Source of the DNA: Dioscorea cayenensis subsp. rotundata | Taxonomy: Eukaryota; Streptophyta; Magnoliopsida; Dioscoreales; Dioscoreaceae | Reading direction: 5' to 3' | Assembly: GCF_009730915.1 (NCBI RefSeq) | Contig: NC_052471.1 | Coordinates: forward strand, 25,206,185 to 25,270,184 | DNA: 64,000 nucleotides | Part shown: piece after piece, positions 31,961 through 43,560 of the stretch | Layout of the letters: every line of letters begins with the position of its first letter | How positions within the stretch are numbered: the stretch's first letter is position 1 | Notes under the pieces: generated by a model | Seen by the model: the letters and a program-made list of their open reading frames with translations, nothing else | What the model was told of the DNA's origin: nothing | The model's database searches: none | Translations under genes and position numbers: made by a program

Positions 31961-32161
31961 GGTGGAAAGAGCTACCACCTATGAAGTATGAAGCTACTCT
32001 CATAAGTCAGATACAAGTTATGCCCTAATGAGAGAAAGAGCTATCTCATAGGATAAGTGAAAGCTACCACTCCGGTAGAAAGAGCTACCACCTCGAAAGT
32101 GTGACCTTAGCGGCCGCTTTGGAAAGGGCTACCTTAGAGGATGTGTGAAGCTACCACCATC
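31961..32161 (+). ncRNA. AGCTA stem-loop array, A1
   Basis: Seven consecutive inverted repeats whose loops contain AGCTA or GCTA: GGTGG/CCACC (31,961-31,979), TATGA/TCATA (31,987-32,004), ATGAGA/TCTCAT (32,028-32,049), AGTG/CACT (32,056-32,071), GGTAG/CTACC (32,074-32,089), AAGG/CCTT (32,124-32,135) and GATG/CATC (32,140-32,161). Stems differ while loops stay alike. Also present in A2 and A4. Confidence 0.65.
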
Positions 32162-32455
32162 TTTGAAATTGTTGTCACTTTCGTAGATAAATAAGTCCCT
32201 TGTACTTAGAACTTTGAGGAGTATACCTTGGGTTGTTTTGAGTTAGTTCACACACGTACACGATTTCGGGTTTGTTGTCCTTTTTGATTCAAGTTTTTAG
32301 CTAGAGCATTGATTTTTATATTTAATGTTGAAATTTCCCTTACTTGTAGAATGCTCTCTTTGTATACTTTGGTGAACCTAAGGCCAAGAACTTTCAATAT
32401 TTTTTTCATTGATGCACAGAATGTTTAATTTTTGGTTGAGGATAAGCAAAAGCTT

Positions 32456-32470
32456 AAGTGTGGGGGAGTT
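32456..32470 (+). promoter_or_regulatory. A1 terminal polypurine tract
   Basis: AAGTGTGGGGGAGTT directly abuts the 3' LTR start TGATAAGTGC and would prime plus-strand DNA synthesis. Confidence 0.85.
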
Positions 32471-34344
32471 TGATAAGTGCTTGTGCGATATGAATGTGAA
32501 GCGTTCATTCCTTATGTTGAGCATTACTTTTCTTGGGTTTTTACACAAATATGTGTGTTTTTATGTTACTTTCGTGCAGGTAGGGTTGTGAGGCCGAGTA
32601 TGAAGGAAAGAAGCCAATGTGGAGCATAATACACTGATTTATAGAGGAAATCTTGCTAAGGTTCAAACGCGAAGACATAGGTCGGGTGTGAGATGCTAAA
32701 GTGTGTGCCAACCTCCTCGTATTCTAGTTGGCACATCCATTTGGAGGGCCACAAAGGCAGTCACACTCGAGCATTCCGACTTATGCACATAGAACAAGAG
32801 CTCCACAAACTTGCCTATCATTGAAGAAGCAAGTGATCCACGACATGAACGTGTTCCCGTTTCCGTTACTCCGATGAAAGTATGGATTCGGGAAGCTATT
32901 AAGGCCGGATACTGTAGTAGAGCACCGTAGCAACACGGTAGCAAGTATTGTAGCAGCACTGTTCACAGCTGCCCGAGAAAACAGAAGTTCAGAGAATCCA
33001 CACGAGCATGTGGAAATTATCCACACCCGTGTGGAAATTCCGCACGGGCACATGAAGCATCCACGCCCGTGTAGTCGTCCGATTCCAGCCCTATTTAAAG
33101 CCGAATCAGCCCCAATTTTAGTATTCTTTTCTCCATCTTTTCCCCAACTTGAGAGAGGGCTTCGGCTAGGGTTTTGGGGATATTGGCCAAGGTTTTGGAG
33201 AGCTTCTACGGCTCCTACATCGTCATTACTTAGGAAGAAGGTTGGTAGGCGAGCTTCCGTCGAGGCGTATCCTATACCGGATGAGGAAATCCTTGGACGA
33301 CGAGTAGAGGACTTTCCACAAGACCATCGACACGACTATCGAGTAGGTTTTTTTATGGATTCATTGCTTTTACATTCTATTTCTTTGATTGTACTTAGCT
33401 CCATGGAGAGCTAAACCCCTAGTGGGTACTTGGGTATTTGTGAACCCTAGGATGTAATCGTTTCATTGAATCTCTTTATTATACTTTCAATTAATTGATG
33501 TTTATTGTGAGTTCCAACCTTTAATGCTTGATTGTATGAACATTTCCCCTAGAGTGACAGTTGGGTTTAGAGTTCTCATTGGTTACCTTGTGAGTGAGTG
33601 ACACACCACGAGCGTTGGACAAAGCTAGGTTGGAGAGGGTTGAGAGGGTGAGTCGAGAGGTACAGGAGCGTCCCCTTTCCCTTCCGACGTGATAGATTCT
33701 ACCTCCATTCCTCGAGTTCTTTGCGGCCATAATAGAGTGAATGGTCTAAGGGATGAACTTCCACTGGGGCTTAGTTGCGCCTGCAACGGAGTGAAGCGTT
33801 GAGGTGATCTTAGTATCTAGGGCTTAATCATGGTTAGGGACCTTCCACCTGGACCAAAGGGTTAGGTCTATAATTAGGAAGAGATTTATCACTTGGAATC
33901 CCTAGAGCTCATGGCAACTCTATGCGAGTGCGAGGTTGAGACGTTATCTAATTTCTCCTCCGGGACATGTATAGAGTTAGGCATAGTTGACCTTAGATTT
34001 GGGACTATGTAATTAAGGATTTCGACGACTCACCATTAATTTGATTAGGAAGCATAATAAAGGGTTCTTGCACTTGAAACAATTATCCTAGGCAGAGCAT
34101 TATCCGGGTACCACATCATTATCGATTGCCTTATCCCCTTCTTTACTTTTGCTCTCTTACTTGTTGTTTTAATTGTTGAAAATTGAATCATTGTCACACT
34201 TATCATCATTGATCTTTCACATAGATAAGAAGCGAATTAAGTAATTTTATTCCCTATTCTCTGTGGATTCGATACCCGCTCATCCGGGATTATTACTTCG
34301 ACAAACCCGTGCACTTGCGGGATATACGCAAGGTGATCTTGTCA
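32471..34344 (+). repeat. A1 3' LTR
   Basis: 1,874 bp, the same length as the 5' LTR, ending CTTGTCA and followed by AAGGA and the rest of the B1 gag. Promoter block at 32,905-33,100. Confidence 0.97.
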
Positions 34345-36611
34345 AAGGATATGGTTGAGAAGTTCCTTGGGAGATACTTTCCGCTAAGCAAAGCGGCGAA
34401 GTTGAGGCAAGAAATTTCAGCCTTTAAACAAGGGGAGTCCGAGACATTGTTTGAAGCCTATGAAAGATTCAATTATCTCCTTAGAAGGTGCCCCCATCTT
34501 GGTTTTGCCTCATGGATGCGAGTACAAATCATTTACAATGGGCTGAATTATGCTCCTCGCCAACTCATTGATGCCGGAGCGGGTGGTTCCCTTAGCAACA
34601 AGTATCCCGATGAGGCCGAGCAATTACTTGAATCTATGGCAAGCAACGAATCACATTGGGCCTCGAGAGGTTCTTCACAGAAGACTGCTAGGCTGTATGA
34701 AGTTAGTAGCGATGATGCCTTGGCCGCCAAGGTGGATTTGTTGACTCGAAAGCTTGATATTCTTATGGGTAGTAGTTTGAGGCCAGAACTAGTGATAACA
34801 TGTAGCACTTATGGTGGTGGGCATGGTGCAGCCCTATGTCCAATTGCGAGCTCCTCTGTTACTTCCATTGAGAATGTTGACTACATTGGGGGGCAACGAA
34901 TTCAAGGGAACCCGTATTACTCAACTTACAATCCGGGGTGGAAGAACCACCCAAATTTTTCATGAAACCAAGGTCAACAACAACAAAGAGGTGCACCATC
35001 TCAAGGATCTCAACTTCAACAATCGGCCTTTGAGAGGAAGTTTTCTACTGAAGAGGTCCTTGCCAAGTTCATGCTTAGTACTAATGACAGGTTCAATAGC
35101 CTAACCAGTAGGATGGATGCACAATTTGGCAAGGTGAATGCTAAGCTCACTCAGCACGCCGAACAGTTCACTGAGATAGGTTCTATTTTGAGAAACCTCC
35201 AAGCTTCGGTGAAGTCACTTGAGCATCAAGTAGGGAAACTCGCGAAGGCAAATTCTGAACATCCCCTAGTGTGTCTTCCAAGTAACACAGAAGAAAATCC
35301 AAGGAGCACTTAAAGGCCATTGCTCTTAGAAGTGGGAGGCAAGTGGAGACAAGGGTCAAAGTTGAACCAAGTGTTAAGAAAAGTGGGGTAGCCTCCGGGG
35401 AAGACCCCAAGCTAGTTGAAGGAAGCAGTGAAGACAAAAATCAAGGAAGATATGACAAGGCCCAACAACAAAGACAGTCAGAATCATCCGAATACAAGCC
35501 TCCAATCCCCTATCCAACAAGATTAAAGCATGACAAGGATGATATTCATTTCAGAAAATTCGTCAACATCTTCAAACAACTTCACTTGAACATCCCGATA
35601 GTTGAAGCGTTGACTCAAATGCTGAAATATACCAAGTTCTTAAAAGAACTCCTCACAAACAAGAGAAAATTGGAGGAAGAGGGCACGGTTGCGCTTACGG
35701 GGAATTGCTCGGCCATTTTAGAAAAGAAGCTCTGACAAAAGTTGAAAGATCCGGGAAGCTTCATTATCCCGTGCATGCTTAAAGGTGGAATCCAAAAAAA
35801 TGCTCTAGCGGATTCGGGGGCTAGCATAAACGTCATGCCCTACACCATGTATTTAAAACTTGGCTTGGATGAGTTGAGGCCCACGAGGATGACCTTACAA
35901 TTGGTGGATTGATCAACAAGAAAACCTCGTGGGATTATTGAAGATGTAATTGTCCGAGTGGACAAATTTGTTTTTCCCGTTGATTTTGTCATCATGGACA
36001 TAGATGAAGACATGGAGATACCACTGATTCTTGGCTGACCATTCCTCAGCACCTCGGGTGTCTTGATTGACTTGAAAGGATGAAAGTTAACGTTAAGAGT
36101 CGGAGAAGAGGAAGTGGTGTACACTTTGCCAGCTGCCATGAAACATTCTTTGGATCATGATGACACACTTTACTTCGTTGATGAAACTGATAGATGGGAG
36201 AGTTGGAGAATGAAGAACTGATTGATTTCTGATTGTGTGCAGGAGGTGCTCTCTATAAAACCTTTGGATGAATACATGGGAGAGTTGGAGAATGAAGAAC
36301 AAGAAGAACCTCACCACCATCCTCAAAGTCATAACTTGAAGCAACCAAAAGAGAGGGTGTCCTGCACTAATGCTAAGGAAAAAGAGAAAAAAGAGTCATT
36401 TGTAAAGAAGATGTGGAGGGAGATTCATGGGAGAAAAAAGAAAGGTACCAAGCTTCATCACCCCACATCTCATGGAGGAAATGTAAAATTTTCACCCCTC
36501 TCTACTCATGAATAATTCAAGATCTTTTCAATGTTGTCACTAAATTTACCTGGAAGAAACAACACTTCAAGGGAAATCGGGGGTTGTTTCAAGCTTTTTG
36601 AGCCCCCATGA
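34345..36611 (+). pseudogene. gag-pro: B1 gag-protease, 3' part
   Basis: Continues B1 gag (KDMVEKFLGRYFPLSKAAKL) through GLNYAPRQLID. The zinc knuckle is CSTYGGGHGAALC (second Cys lost). HPNFS-stop follows at about 34,965, then a coiled-coil-like stretch (NDRFNSLTSRMDAQFGKVNAKL), linker, LLTNKRKLEEE, and protease LADSGASINVMPY (about 35,810) with DIDEDMEIPLILG and a stop at 36,039. The C-terminal linker, with a partly duplicated GELENEE segment (36,194-36,300), ends KLFEPP-stop at 36,609-36,611. GAG-GTAAGG follows the stop. No polymerase follows. Confidence 0.9.
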
Positions 36612-36978
36612 GGTAAGGAATGAGGTACGTCAGGCTCGTGACGTTAAACAAGCGCTTCTTGGGAGGCTACCCAAGCGTTCGGGGGTGTTTGCTTGCATTT
36701 TTTGTGTTTTAGTTCCTAGTTCATTTCAAACTTTCGTATTTCTTAGTCTTGGTTGTTTTTGAATAAGTTCATGCTCATGCACTTGGCACTTTGTTCTCAT
36801 CGTTTTAATTGTGGTGTATTTGTGCAACTTCTTGAGGAACTCATGTTTAGGTGGCATTTCTTGAGCTAGATTGTCGTTTTAGTGATTTCATTCATTTTTG
36901 GAGAAGTCTTCAATCCTGATATATCAATGTTTACATCATTTGAGGTAGGTTTTCGGTGTTTTGGGTGGTCTTTAATGT
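36612..36978 (+). other. B1 conserved hairpins and spacer
   Basis: 36,625-36,674: ACGTCA-GGCTCG-TGACGT and CTTGGGAGGCTACCCAAG, the same double hairpin as in family A. The rest is T-rich spacer with no gene. Confidence 0.7.
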
Positions 36979-37142
36979 CATACGGCCTTACTAGGCCATA
37001 CGGAGGCCGTCTGAGGCGAACACACAGCCAGATCTGGGCTCTGTGCCATCTCAGACGGCTCCCTTAGACGGCCCTGCCCCTCGGCCGAGAGGGCCGAGAG
37101 GACCCAGACGGCCCCCATACGGGGCCGTATGGGGGCCATCTA
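36979..37142 (+). repeat. Family B palindrome cluster
   Basis: Inverted motifs CATACGG...CCGTATGG (for example CCATACGGGGCCGTATGG at 37,114-37,131) and GGCCGTCTGAG/CTCAGACGGC. The same CCGTATGG arms are in the B1 LTR (13,670-13,745). Confidence 0.8.
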
Positions 37143-37684
37143 GGACGGGCCATCCCTCTTTCTCCCCCTTCTTATATCTCTCTCCTCTCTCTCTCCCTTC
37201 CACTCTCTCTTTTCTCTCATTTTTCCTCCAAGTTTCTCTCTTCATTCTCACTCAATTCTTGACCAAATCTCTTCATTTTTCATCCTAAATCCTCTCCTCA
37301 TCCATTTGAGACATCGATCTAGTGGTTTTCCCCGAGTTTTAAGCTTGTTTTCTCAAGATTTCATCAGTATGCTTTTTTTATGCCCTAGTTTTATCTTTCT
37401 CATTTCTTGGTCATTCTTGGAGATTTTGTGTGGGAATTCTTTAGCATTTTGCTTGGTTTGAATGATGTGAATGTCATGGATGAATTTTCCTTCAAATTCA
37501 TGTAAAAAGTTTTTGATGCCATGAATATAGGGGAGACTCTTGCCACGTGAATACCATATGGCCCTCATACGGCCCTATGATCTCAAAAATTCGATTTTTC
37601 ACTTGTTTCCTCTATATATATCATTTTATTTTGATTTATCTTGATTTACTATGAGCATGATAAAGGTTTATTTTCATTGTAGGG
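37143..37684 (+). promoter_or_regulatory. Leader of B1 env-like ORF
   Basis: CTTATATCTC then a long CT-rich stretch; a possible donor CATCA-GTATGC (GT at 37,367); and an acceptor-like TTTTCATTGTAG (AG at 37,681-37,682) two bases before the ATG at 37,685. The implied intron is about 316 nt. The same layout as in family A. Confidence 0.45.
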
Positions 37685-38900
37685 ATGCCTAATACTAAAA
37701 GATGAGCCTCCAAACGCCCAAGAACCACCGGACCTTCATCTACTCCCGATGAACCCATCTTCAAGTTGTCCCATCATCGAGAGAGATATGATCGATTGAA
37801 GACAGCCATTTGGGACATTATGCTACCTTGATTGGGGACTTGTGGAGAACCTTGGGATTGCAAATCAAGTTAGGGATTGGTGATCACTCAATTGTTGGGA
37901 CGAGCTTTTTGCCATAAACGAGCCAACCTTTCGCCAATTGACTTTGGAGTTTTTGAGTACATTTGAGGCACAACAAGATGGAGATTCCGTGTGGAATAGG
38001 AAAATTATCACCATCCGTTTTCAAGCTTTTGGAAGGAAGCGTACTATGCACCACTTGGATTTTGCCAAGTAATTGGGGATCTATGATGATGACTTTATCA
38101 ACTCCATGCCTGGTAGACATCTTAAGCTTGATTTCCCAAGTGGAGTGGGTAGAAGCAACTATTGGGCGACTTTGGTGGGTGATGATCAAACACGAAAAGC
38201 CTCACGCATGATTGACCCGGCACACAAATTCATTCATGCTTTGATTGCTCGATCTATTTGGGGGCGGGCCGATAGCAAGGGGGTTGTCACTCAATCCGAT
38301 ATTTATACGATGTATGGCATCTTCGAGCAATGCCCTACTCACCTTTGGCACCTTGTCGCCGATGCATTTCTTCACCAGGGCTCGTATTCACGATTGGGAG
38401 CTATATTTATTGGGCCCTATGTGACTAGATTGATCCGTGGCATGGGTTTTACTTGAGCGAGGCGCGAGGCATGACCGTTGTAGGAGGTGCAGTACCCCTC
38501 GGACCAACCCACATACAGGCGTTGCTTGGTGATTGCAGTGGCGAGACCCACACGCCACCGAGCCACTTTGGTGAGTCTAGTCGGCGACAGTCGAGCACCT
38601 GAGTTAGACCACGAGGCGCACTGCTCCTACACCTGGCGCTACATCTTTACTTGACTTCGACATGAGACTAAGGAGGATTGAGTTAGAGGTTCAGGCTGGG
38701 CGTCAGGAGCTACGTAAGATCGTGACCCGGCTTCACCCGGATCATTGAGGGGACGAGCCGGCTCGAGGCGAGATCTTCACCGTTTCCTCAACTCCTACTG
38801 TGGTTCATCCTCGCACACTGTGGCCACTTCTTCTACCGCCATGTCACCACCACCAGCACCAAATTGTGATGAGTAGCAGCTTGTTGGAGCTTGGACACCT
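37685..38900 (+). pseudogene. B1 env-like ORF pseudogene
   Basis: ATG 37,685 (MPNTKR-stop) with several frames: KRPR, HHRERYDRLK, IDFGVFEYI near 37,940, then an open stretch 38,073-38,456 with SRMIDPAHKFIHALIARSIWGRADSKGVVTQ (equivalent of GRGDSTGVLSRQ) and GAIFIGPYVTRLIRGMG. The tail near 38,460-38,900 is broken. Homologous to the A1 env-like ORF at low identity. Confidence 0.78.
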
Positions 38901-40328
38901 ATTGTTTACTTTTGCTTACTTTGTTTTGTATTTTTTTGAGTTGGCATGGTTCTACCGTACCGACTTGTTTTGTCGAACTTTAGTTTATTTTTATCTTTGT
39001 GTTTTTGTTGACTACTCTCTAGTTTCTCCCTTGTGCTTGTATTTTTTAAATCTTTGTGGAATGATGATGTCCACTTTTTGCCTCGCAGGGTATTAAGGGA
39101 ATTCGGTGAGCTTTCCTGGTTTTAATGGAGGTCGGACGAGACATGTCTTGCTCACCACACATTTTCTCACGTCCTACCTCACGACAAGCACAAGTTGAAC
39201 CGGGGAGTTCGTTTTCACCCTCCTTTATTATTTGTATTGCTTCATCATGCATGTTTTTCATGATTAGTGTACATTGAGGGCAATGTACAACACTAAGTGT
39301 GGGGATGGGTGTATTTCATGTATTAGGATCATTTGCTACATGCTAGTGTTACCTATGATGGCTTTGTTCATTCTTGTAAGATTCTTTTAGCTTGGATTAA
39401 TGATTGATGTCAGTTATTTGTTTCTACGCTTTATTGAATCCTGTTTTAATCCTAGTATTGTCATGTGCACTGAATTTTTTGTCGATGCCCTGGGAATAGC
39501 CAATGTGACTACTCTCTAACTCTCTTGTATGCGTAACACACTACTTTGAGTACTTGGCCTTAGAACACTAAGTTCTTTCCTTTAATGGACTCTTAAGAAC
39601 TTCTAAGTATTGTTGAGCTAATCCTAGTTTTGTGGCATGTAGTATACTATGAAGATGTGATCTAGGGTGAATGTGAAAAAAAAATAAAAAAAAATGAAAT
39701 GAAAAAAAAAATGAGTCTATGTCAGTATTCCTCTACTATTGAAGCATGAATGCTTCTATGTGGACTGTAATAGAGTAGTTGGGTGGCTCTTGTGCCTAAC
39801 CAGCATGTGCACCCTCCAGAAAGATTTCAAAATGATTTTCTAGCTGTCTACATTAGTTGGACTCAGAAAAAAAAGAAATGAATGATGAAATGAAAATAAA
39901 ACCTAGTGATCTTTTTGATTACCTACCAAAGGTTTTGAGTAGAAAGTGGACTTAGTTTCAAGGTATTGAATTAGAAGGATCTTATTTAGCCATTGAAGTA
40001 GCACTTAGTAGTTTAAGACTTAGTATTCTTTGTAAGTGGAGTGATTAGCATCTAGAGTCTGTCTTGATTGAAGTCCTTAGGCTAGACCCAGGATCGGGGC
40101 ATATGAGATATAAGATTCACTTACACGGCACAGACATATAAGGGGTGAGACAGGACATTTTTATTATGCTTATTGACTATGACTCAACATCTATGTATCA
40201 TTGTCCATTTCTTTTGGAGTCTTATATTTACTTGATGCCAGAGGTAATGCATTTAGCCACTTCTCAGTCTCTTTGTTTTTCATGAGTTGATTGCTTGGGG
40301 ACAAGCAACGCTTAAGTGTGGGGATATT
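38901..40328 (+). other. B1 3' untranslated region
   Basis: Contains the hairpin TGTACATT...AATGTACA (39,268-39,289) with internal PPT AAGTGTGGGGATGGG (39,295-39,309), A-rich tracts (39,676-39,712), a perfect 7-bp-stem hairpin GAAGCAT-GA-ATGCTTC (about 39,741-39,756), and the terminal PPT AAGTGTGGGGATATT (40,314-40,328). It aligns with C1 20,602-21,540 reversed, so B and C are sister families here. Confidence 0.72.
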
Positions 40329-41588
40329 TGATAATTGTCTAAATGTAACTGTTTTCATGTATATATCGCATTCACTTTGCATGTATTTTGTGAGGTTTAA
40401 TGCACGTTTTGCGCTTAATCGTCTAATATTTACTTTGTATGGCATAAAAAAGCGATGGAGAACAAGAAGATATCATTTGGGCGAAAAGAGAAGAAAACAG
40501 GAATTTCATACTACCCCCATACTACCCAGTATAGGGGTCATATGCACTATGCAGCGGAATGATTTGGAGTGTCTGCCCAGATTTCCATACTACCCTGTAT
40601 AAGGGGCCGTATGAAGGCCATATGCATCCCGTATGGATCGCGAATCTAGGATTTTTGAGTGCTATACGACCCCCATACGACCCCCATACGACCCATATGC
40701 CTCGGGGAGGTATAAATACCAACTTTTAGGGTAGAACAAGGGACTTTTGGCTGGACTTTTTCTTGGCCGATTTTGGGGAGATCACTTGGGAGATTTTGGG
40801 CGACCTTGGGAAGGAGAAGAAGGGCAAGGAAGCTAGAAGATCATTCAAGCCCAAGGTCCAAGTCTCTCAAGGAAAGAAGGCAACATCATTCAAGGGGAGA
40901 TCTACAACGATTTGAAGGAAGGAGACCCGCGGCTAGAGGAAGCGTCATTTGGCACTCCTTTGGTGGGGAAAGCGTCATTCGGCTCATTCTTCACCTCCTC
41001 CTCCACCATTTCATCTAGGGAGTGTCATTTATTCTTTTGTTTCATGTTTTGCTTGTTTGTATTGCTTGTTGTGGGATGATGACACACTAGACCCCCAAGG
41101 CCACCGGGTGTTGGTGAACCTTGGGGGGTTTTATCATATATGTTGGATGATAACTTGTTAATTCCATGCTTGGCTAATTTTGAGATTTAATCCATTGTTT
41201 TCATGCTAAGTGCTACACTAAGGAGAAATCCGTAGCTCCTTTGTGAATGATGCATGTAGATGTAACTTGCTCGCATGTATTAGGTCATGAATGGATTAAA
41301 AGGGGATGCTTGTATCATCATGCCGAGAAATCGGGTGTTTGGTAGCCCTCCATGTAGGTTTAATCCGAAGAAGAGTAGGTTTAATCCTAAGTGAGATTTC
41401 CTCGTACTCAATGTAATCGTAGGAATATAGATTTGGAAGAAATTCCTATCTATGTTCGTCTGGGATTAGGGTTCAATCACCGGGAAATTAGGGTTATTCA
41501 ATCACCGAGAAATTGGGGTTGTTCTAATCCTCGTGTCTTCACGCGAGGTATTACTTGGCGATCCCGTACACTTGCGGGGAGGTAATCA
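40329..41588 (+). repeat. B1 3' LTR
   Basis: TGATAATTGTCT...GGGGAGGTAATCA, 1,260 bp. It is shorter than the 5' LTR because of a deletion after about 41,518 (ATTGGGGTTGTTCTAATC joins the LTR end). TATAAATA at 40,711-40,718. ATCTC duplication at 41,589-41,593. Confidence 0.93.
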
Positions 41589-41593
41589 ATCTC

Positions 41594-41935
41594 TGCAGAA
41601 GAGCTCTCTTCTATCCCGAGAATACACTGGGGCATGCAAGTGCCCCTGTGAACTGGCCCTGTACAAGTCCACACCCGTGGGGAATTTCCGCACGGGCGTG
41701 TGAAACACTTAGAGTTTTCTTGGGTTGGAAAGAGAAGCCACAAGGGCATGGGGATGCCCCTTTGGGTCGGGCACATGGGTGTGGGTATTTGCCGCACACC
41801 CGTGTGTATGTGTTCAGAGAGACTTGAATGTTTTTTTCAAGAGCACACAGGGGCGTGCGTCTACCCATGTGAGTCTCTCCTGTAGGTCGGGCGCACGGGT
41901 GTGGGTATTTTCGACACGCCCGTGTGGATGTACAA
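41594..41935 (+). repeat. A4 palindrome array, right part
   Basis: Type-2 hairpins start at 41,625 (CACTGGGGCA...TGCCCCTGTG), 41,739 and 41,846: 114 and 107 bp apart, as in A1. Type-1 palindromes lie between. It continues the array broken at 13,386. Confidence 0.85.
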
Positions 41936-42382
41936 AATTTCAAGAGATGTTGATTTTCTTTTAAATCTCTTTGCGTTTCTTCTTTATTACAACTTCAATC
42001 TCTCAGAGAACATTTTTAATCACTTCCTTGACCTCTTACAGTTGATATAGCAAGGTTTTACATGAGTTTACCTACCAATTTTTGAAGTTTTTATCTTTTT
42101 CACATCGGTAAACCTTCTCCCTCTTTTCTCTTTGCTATACTTGATGTTAATGGTTAAAATTGGTTAATACTATTTTGTTGCTATGATAAGATGGTCCGTG
42201 AATGCTTAGAATGAATTCATTGACAAAATTGTGGTGTAATTTTGGAATTTTGACATGTGACCGTGCAGTTTTCATGCCCTGTGGATCCACACGGGTGTGG
42301 GAAATTTCCATACGACCGTGTGGATTTCAACAGTATTACTTTGTGAGCTTCTTTGATCGTTTCTTCTTGAATTTTTGTAGAT
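41936..42382 (+). promoter_or_regulatory. Leader of A4 env-like ORF
   Basis: TATA-like TCTTTTAAATC (41,957-41,967), pyrimidine-rich leader, donor-like ATCG-GTAAAC (GT at 42,108) and acceptor TTTTTGTAG (AG at 42,379-42,380). The implied intron is 273 nt, the same length as in A1. It contains a further CACGGGTGTGG/CACGACCGTGTGG-type palindrome at 42,285-42,325. Confidence 0.55.
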
Positions 42383-43560
42383 ATGACACCTCGATCGAAG
42401 AAGCAAGATGGTAAGCATCCAAGGGAGACTCCATCTGACCTAGCACAAATTGAATTCTCGAATCCCGAGCATCCGACTTGATTCGAGCGGTTATCGAGAC
42501 TCAAGTTTGGGCAGTCTCGTTTCATGGACTTGAGTATGCTGAGTGAGGTCCAGCGAGGCGATGAGTGGGCCAATGAGATTGATGGGCTATTGGTTGTGGG
42601 AAGCTGGCAGAGATTATTGTCAATCTGAGAGCCAGCTATTCGGCCACTGACATTGGAAGTACTGGCCTCCTTCGAGTTCGAGTATGGGAGATTTGACATT
42701 ATTGATGTCATACAGTTCAAAGCTTTCGGATGTGAGTTTAGCATGAGTGTCACATAGTTTTCGTTGTGTATAGGCTTGTTTGACGGGGCATACACAGATA
42801 TAGAGGAGTATGGATACTTGTCGATAGATTATCCCGGCACCTTAACCCCACAGCAAGCATACCAAGCTTTGTGTGGATAGGGGCAGTATAAACTGGGAGT
42901 GTCTAAAGCCACATATTTGTCCCGTCCAAGCTACAGGTATTTACACACAGTCCTTAGCAGAGCTGTGGATGGCCGAGGTGACAACATAGTTGCTTTGAGC
43001 CGACAGGGGTTACTTTATTTATATTCTATGGTTCGGATAGTGTCGGTTCACCTGGGGCAGGTTGTGGCAAACTTCTTGAGATACCAGGGCCAGATTGGGA
43101 GAGTAGAAGTATTATTTGCTGGACCCTACATCACTACACTTATCCTGGGGATGGGCCTTGTGGATGCTATCCGAGGGTCTGAAAAGACAGTTACCCCTAC
43201 CTCTCTTGGACTCGATATGATCAGCATGATGAGATGAGTGCGCAGATATGGGCATTGTTTTTACATTATAGCTACCTCTACTATAGAGAGCGCAGAGGGC
43301 AGAGGACACGAAGTGGAGGCTTCCGCACCGATGGAGACCGAGATCCCAGGGCTCACGCTCACCCTTTCCCGAGCCTATGATCTTATTGAGGGGCTCGAGA
43401 ATGTTGTGAGTGTATTATGGTCTGAGATCATAGAGATTTGAGCGATACAGTTAGCACAGTAAACCGATGTGATGGCCTGTTTCGATAAGTTACAGCAGTT
43501 ATTGATTAGCCGACCTCCGGCTCCTTTGGCCTCACCATCACATGATACACTTGACTTTAT
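42383..43560 (+). pseudogene. A4 env-like ORF pseudogene
   Basis: ATG 42,383 (MTPRSKKQDGKHPRE). Same blocks as A1: PEHPT-stop, LKFGQSRFMDL, LTLEVLASFEFEY, DYPGTLTPQQAYQALCG-stop, GRGDNIVALSRQGLLYLYSMV, FAGPYITTLILGMGLVDAIRGSEK, then a stop and an acidic tail to about 43,555. At least five in-frame stops. Confidence 0.85.

Larger units (their letters stand above)
31241..32470 (+). other. A1 3' untranslated region
   Basis: Non-coding. It contains CGTGTATGCGTGCAG-ATG (about 31,400-31,416), a conserved acceptor-like motif also in A4 and A5; the hairpin plus internal PPT (31,623-31,663); the AGCTA stem-loop array; and the terminal PPT AAGTGTGGGGGAGTT (32,456-32,470). Confidence 0.75.
16972..34344 (+). 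mobile_element. A1: complete family A element (contains C1)
   Basis: LTRs of equal length (1,874 bp: 16,972-18,845 and 32,471-34,344) and a 5-bp duplication AAGGA (16,967-16,971 and 34,345-34,349). Without the 6.95-kb C1 insertion it is about 10.4 kb. Order: PBS, leader, gag-protease, hairpins, 114-bp palindrome array, env-like ORF, hairpin plus internal PPT, AGCTA stem-loop array, PPT, LTR. There is no polymerase. The LTRs differ by several substitutions and one indel in the first 90 bp alone, so the insertion is not recent. Confidence 0.96.
13387..41588 (+). mobile_element. B1: family B Athila-like element
   Basis: 5' LTR 13,387-14,876 and 3' LTR 40,329-41,588, flanked by the 5-bp duplication ATCTC (13,382-13,386 and 41,589-41,593) inside A4's palindrome array. 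Own content: PBS, leader, gag-protease (16,505-16,971 plus 34,345-36,611), hairpins, GGCCGTATGG-type palindromes, env-like ORF (37,685-38,900), hairpin plus internal PPT, terminal PPT. It carries a solo family C LTR in its leader and A1 in its gag. It has no polymerase. Confidence 0.93.
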
